From NCBI GenBank assembly GCA_947561395.2, contig OX387190.1:27646858-27710857 (forward strand): a stretch of 64,000 bases of DNA, given 5' to 3'. Source of the DNA: Buxus sempervirens. Lineage: Eukaryota; Streptophyta; Magnoliopsida; Buxales; Buxaceae. A program made the position numbers and the translations under genes. Shown here piece by piece: positions 61,185-64,000 of the stretch (position 1 is the first letter of the stretch; each line of letters opens with the position of its first letter). The notes beneath the pieces are model-generated. The model did not search any database, was not told the origin of the DNA, and saw nothing but the letters and a program-made list of their open reading frames with translations.

Positions 61185-61965
61185 CCTCTGTCGAAGCTTA
61201 AGCCTCTAAAATCTCCTCAAGGCATCTTCATGGTTCTTCATAGATTTTTCATCCATATGCTGTAAGAGATTCCAAATTTGAGAATTTTGATCTTTGAGGA
61301 AGGTGATTTCCTCATGGAGAGAAGAAGGAGGCTAAGGCCAAGCAGGATCATTAGGATCAGGAGCAGGAGTGGAGGACAAGTGAGCTCGACTCTGATGGAG
61401 GGTGGTGTCGGTAATGGGTAGGTTAGCCTTACACAATTCAAGCTTAGGAAAAGAGATATTTAGGGCTACAACCAACTAGGCAATGAGACAACCAAAGGGA
61501 AGCCCATAAGATCTTTTGGAGAAATTGAAGACCTCCAAGATCTTAGAGCAAATCACTTATGGAAGATCAATGGTATGATGCTTTTTCAAATCATAAAGAA
61601 AAAGAAGCTTATCAAAAGGAATGGATGACTTGTGAGCTACAGGATAGAGATTGTAGCTTTGAATACGAAAAACAACAATTGTCTCAGCTGAGAACTTGTT
61701 GGCTTCAAGGGCTTCACCCTTGTAAATCCAATTTCCTCTTCCGTTTCGTAGAAGGGTATCGGCCAACTCATTCTTGAAGCCAGTATTGGTCTTAGGATAG
61801 GGGTATTGAGGGTCAGGAACCCTAGAAAGACCAAGAGCAAAGGCTATCACATCAGGGTTGATGTAAACAACTGAGCCTTTCAAGTAGTAGAGAATTCATT
61901 GCTATCTAGCGTACTCACAATCCCATTCCCCTAAAGTTTGGCTAATTCTAAGGTTAGGACCATTT
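61185..61965 (-). mobile_element. Element C internal region with plant transposon-protein coding stretch
   Basis: On the minus strand 61557-61883 encodes MKGSVVYINPDVIAFALGLS, YPYPKTNTGFKNELADTLLR and YNLYPVAHKSSIPFDKLLFL. This resembles the putative plant transposon protein domain (Pfam Transposase_32, by recall). Further minus-strand coding to about 61240 has SSLHEEITFLKDQNSQIWN, a coiled-coil-like end. It stops at CCTCT where B inserted and resumes at 7702. It looks like the only protein of a non-autonomous element. Fossil. Confidence 0.6.
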
Positions 61966-61976
61966 CTCTGATACCA
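61966..61976 (-). other. tRNA-iMet-type primer-site-like motif
   Basis: The minus strand reads TGGTATCAGAG, the initiator-methionine tRNA primer site, beside an LTR-like end at 61981. It suits a minus-strand element with 5' LTR beyond 61977. That LTR does not resemble the C 3' LTR at 5727-6932. Confidence 0.5.
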
Positions 61977-64000
61977 TCTCTGTAACGCCCCGAACCCGGG
62001 TCAGTGCAAACCGGCACCCGACCCGAACCCGGATCGCTACTGTAACAACCCCAATTTAGTTCAACAACCAAATCCGAGGTGTTACTGGCCCATATCATAT
62101 ACAACATCAAAACATACCAGACCAAAGAATTCAAAATCCATTATCTTATTATACTATCAGAGTTGCGGAAACAAGTATGTGCGGAAGTGTAGTTCAAAAT
62201 CCTCAACTAAACATAAAGTTTGACCATCAATTAGTAATATCAAGGTCTGGTAAAATAACTGGGTACTATCTCTCTCATCTCTCAATACATCAACCCAAAA
62301 ATAATAATAATCCAATCAAATGTACTAAGTCTATAGCAACAATCCACCTCAGACAAGATCTGGATAATAGTAATCCTCCAGAGAATACTCAGCTATCTCT
62401 CCCTGGAAGTCTAAGAGATCCCCCTCTCGCGTATCAGCTGAAAAAATGGAATAACAGTAGGGTGAGATACGAATATCCCAGTAGGTAACACATGCATGAT
62501 TAAACAGTTAATATAAGGAAAGTAACAGTTCATGCACGATTAAGCAACATCGACTAATCAGGCTCGTATAATCATTCGTATCATTCATGAATACAAAACA
62601 ATATGCTAAACAGTTCTAGAGATGAATTCTAGCAAATTTTAATAGAAGAATACAATAGTCAAATCAGTAACATAGTTCACACATTGTCAGGATGTACTAA
62701 GCAGTCACATCCGACCCATATCTCAATCACATGCCTCCCGCATGTATACAATAATAATACCAAGTGTTGTGATTTCAGTGTCATTGTAGGACTCACAAAG
62801 ATAGATAAACCTTTTGAGATGATTCTCAACCAATTGCTATACCACCGTGCAACTTAGGAGCGATGCTACTAATGATACTCAAGCCCCATGCAGCGCAACA
62901 TAGACAAGAGCCGTAGTCACCGACTTATTGCACACGTACCCATCAGAGTTGGCATGAACCACCAGCATGCAGCACCAGAATCAATACATGGAGATGGTCG
63001 CTTATCCACATGTACAGGGAATTACCAGCGGCTCACCGGGGTGTCCCTCCAGACATAGGACCTTCCCAGACAAACTAACTTGTAAAGGAAGCGCGTCGCA
63101 TATAGGAGTAACTCAACCCAAATGACATATCCCTCAACTATCTAGCTACGACTATGGATCCATAACCAGCTATGCCCACTAGACTCCAAAATTCCCTAAA
63201 GTATCATATTTCTATAAGGGTTGGTGCCTAGCGGCATATAATGGTTATATCTGTACATTTATTTCAATATTTGTTCATCTGAATTCTGAATTCTCTTTAG
63301 AATGTATTCTGATTTATAATGTCATTTAGAGGTGTTTTGATAATCAAAGTGTAGTTAAGCTTTTCCAAAATCACATTTCTCCATTTCCTTTGAAACTTGG
63401 CAACTAATGTCCTAAACATCTCCCTAATTTATTTTTCTGTAAAACAGGGATTTAGGTAGTTTATTTTGGTCTTAAAGTACCTTAATTAATCATTAAAATT
63501 GTCTAAAAATAGTTTAGAATTGAATTAGGTTCGAAATTATGAAAATCTGGATTTTCATCTTAGAGCGCCTAGGATCGCTCAGGATCGCCCTGGCGGTCTC
63601 AAGTCGGCGGTAGTGCAAATTCGAGCGCCAGCGGTCCGTCTTCTCGCGGTCTGCGGCGTCCTAATTTTTTTAACCAGCGCCGAGGAGGGCCAATGATCGC
63701 CGAGAACAGTCGAGGTCGGCGATCATACAAAATCGAGCAGAAACAGTTCTAAATCATGATTTTTCTCGTCTAAACTCATTCTAATGTATTTATAACATGC
63801 TTATCTAGCTAAATACACCAATACATATAATAGAAACATGTGTTTGCGAGTAAACGAAGGAAAATCCGATTTCTGAAAGCAAAACGGTGTCACCTACCTC
63901 GTATACGCGCGTTCCTCTTCTTCTCTTCTAAACAGCAACCCTCAAATCTCTCTTCAGTTGCAAAGCAATACTCCGAGCAAGGTAATCTGGTCTTCCTCCC
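61977..64000 (-). repeat. LTR-like repeat of unsettled family, continues past window
   Basis: The plus strand begins TGTAACGCCCCGAACCCGGG (61981), the complement of a GGGGCGTTACA end common in chromovirus-type gypsy LTRs, with the primer-like site just inside. A second TGTAACAACCCC lies at 62044. The rest is AT-rich with a GC-rich patch of GATCGC/CGGCG words at 63560-63730. No coding region of note. The other end is outside the window, so assignment is tentative. Confidence 0.35.

Noticed and set aside
63560-63730. GC-rich patch considered as a CpG island or promoter
   Set aside because: It lies within LTR-like repeat, has no TATA or gene after it, and seems to be built from degenerate GATCGC/CGGCG words.

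Overview
This is nuclear DNA of a flowering plant, most likely a woody eudicot. The one recognisable host gene is a seven-exon TPS-b class terpene synthase (2860-5209). Almost everything else is LTR retrotransposons nested inside each other. No rRNA, tRNA or CRISPR was seen.

Layout. 1-2349: the 3' end of a Ty1-copia element with its LTR, facing an inverted LTR of the same family. 2357-2469: a small hairpin repeat. 2860-5209: the terpene synthase, with one frameshift in exon 3. 5430-5726: an old Tat-type gag relic (D), cut by element C. C is a minus-strand LTR element whose 3' LTR is 5727-6932 and whose internal part is split into 6933-7702 and 61185-61965. It is split because element B, a minus-strand Ty3/gypsy Tat/Ogre-type element, inserted into it (7703-61184, target duplication CCTCT). 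B in turn contains four younger insertions: solo LTR X3 (13971-16479, minus), solo LTR X1 (17761-21795, plus, GGGAA), a second whole Tat/Ogre-type element A (21801-43217, plus, GGGAA), and solo LTR X2 (44776-48639, plus, ACTGG). With these removed B is about 21.6 kb, against 21.4 kb for A, so A and B belong to one family. The two LTRs of A differ at about nine positions by eye; those of B at about 46 substitutions in 1.8 kb. A is therefore much the younger. 61977-64000 is LTR-like repeat of unsettled family.

Each Tat element has sense gag, protease, a G-patch segment, RT, RNase H and integrase. It also has two spliced genes on the opposite strand between integrase and the 3' LTR: a plant mobile domain (PMD) gene, and a second gene with an N-terminal domain resembling DUF7745 and a C-terminal coiled coil. 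The sense and antisense units converge.

The most striking signal is a short cis-module repeated in twelve places: arrays of 3 to 5 dyads, GCCCGTA - 7 nt - TACGGGC, joined by 7-nt linkers, so half-sites fall every 14 bp and dyads every 28 bp. Each Tat element has five arrays (both LTR U3s, the gag leader, and upstream of each antisense gene). The unrelated solo LTR X3 has two more. At the second antisense gene (in A and in B) and in X3, the array lies 14-23 nt from a TATA box. It looks like a shared promoter or anti-silencing module, possibly read by an element-encoded protein. The structure is read directly from the sequence; the function is inference.
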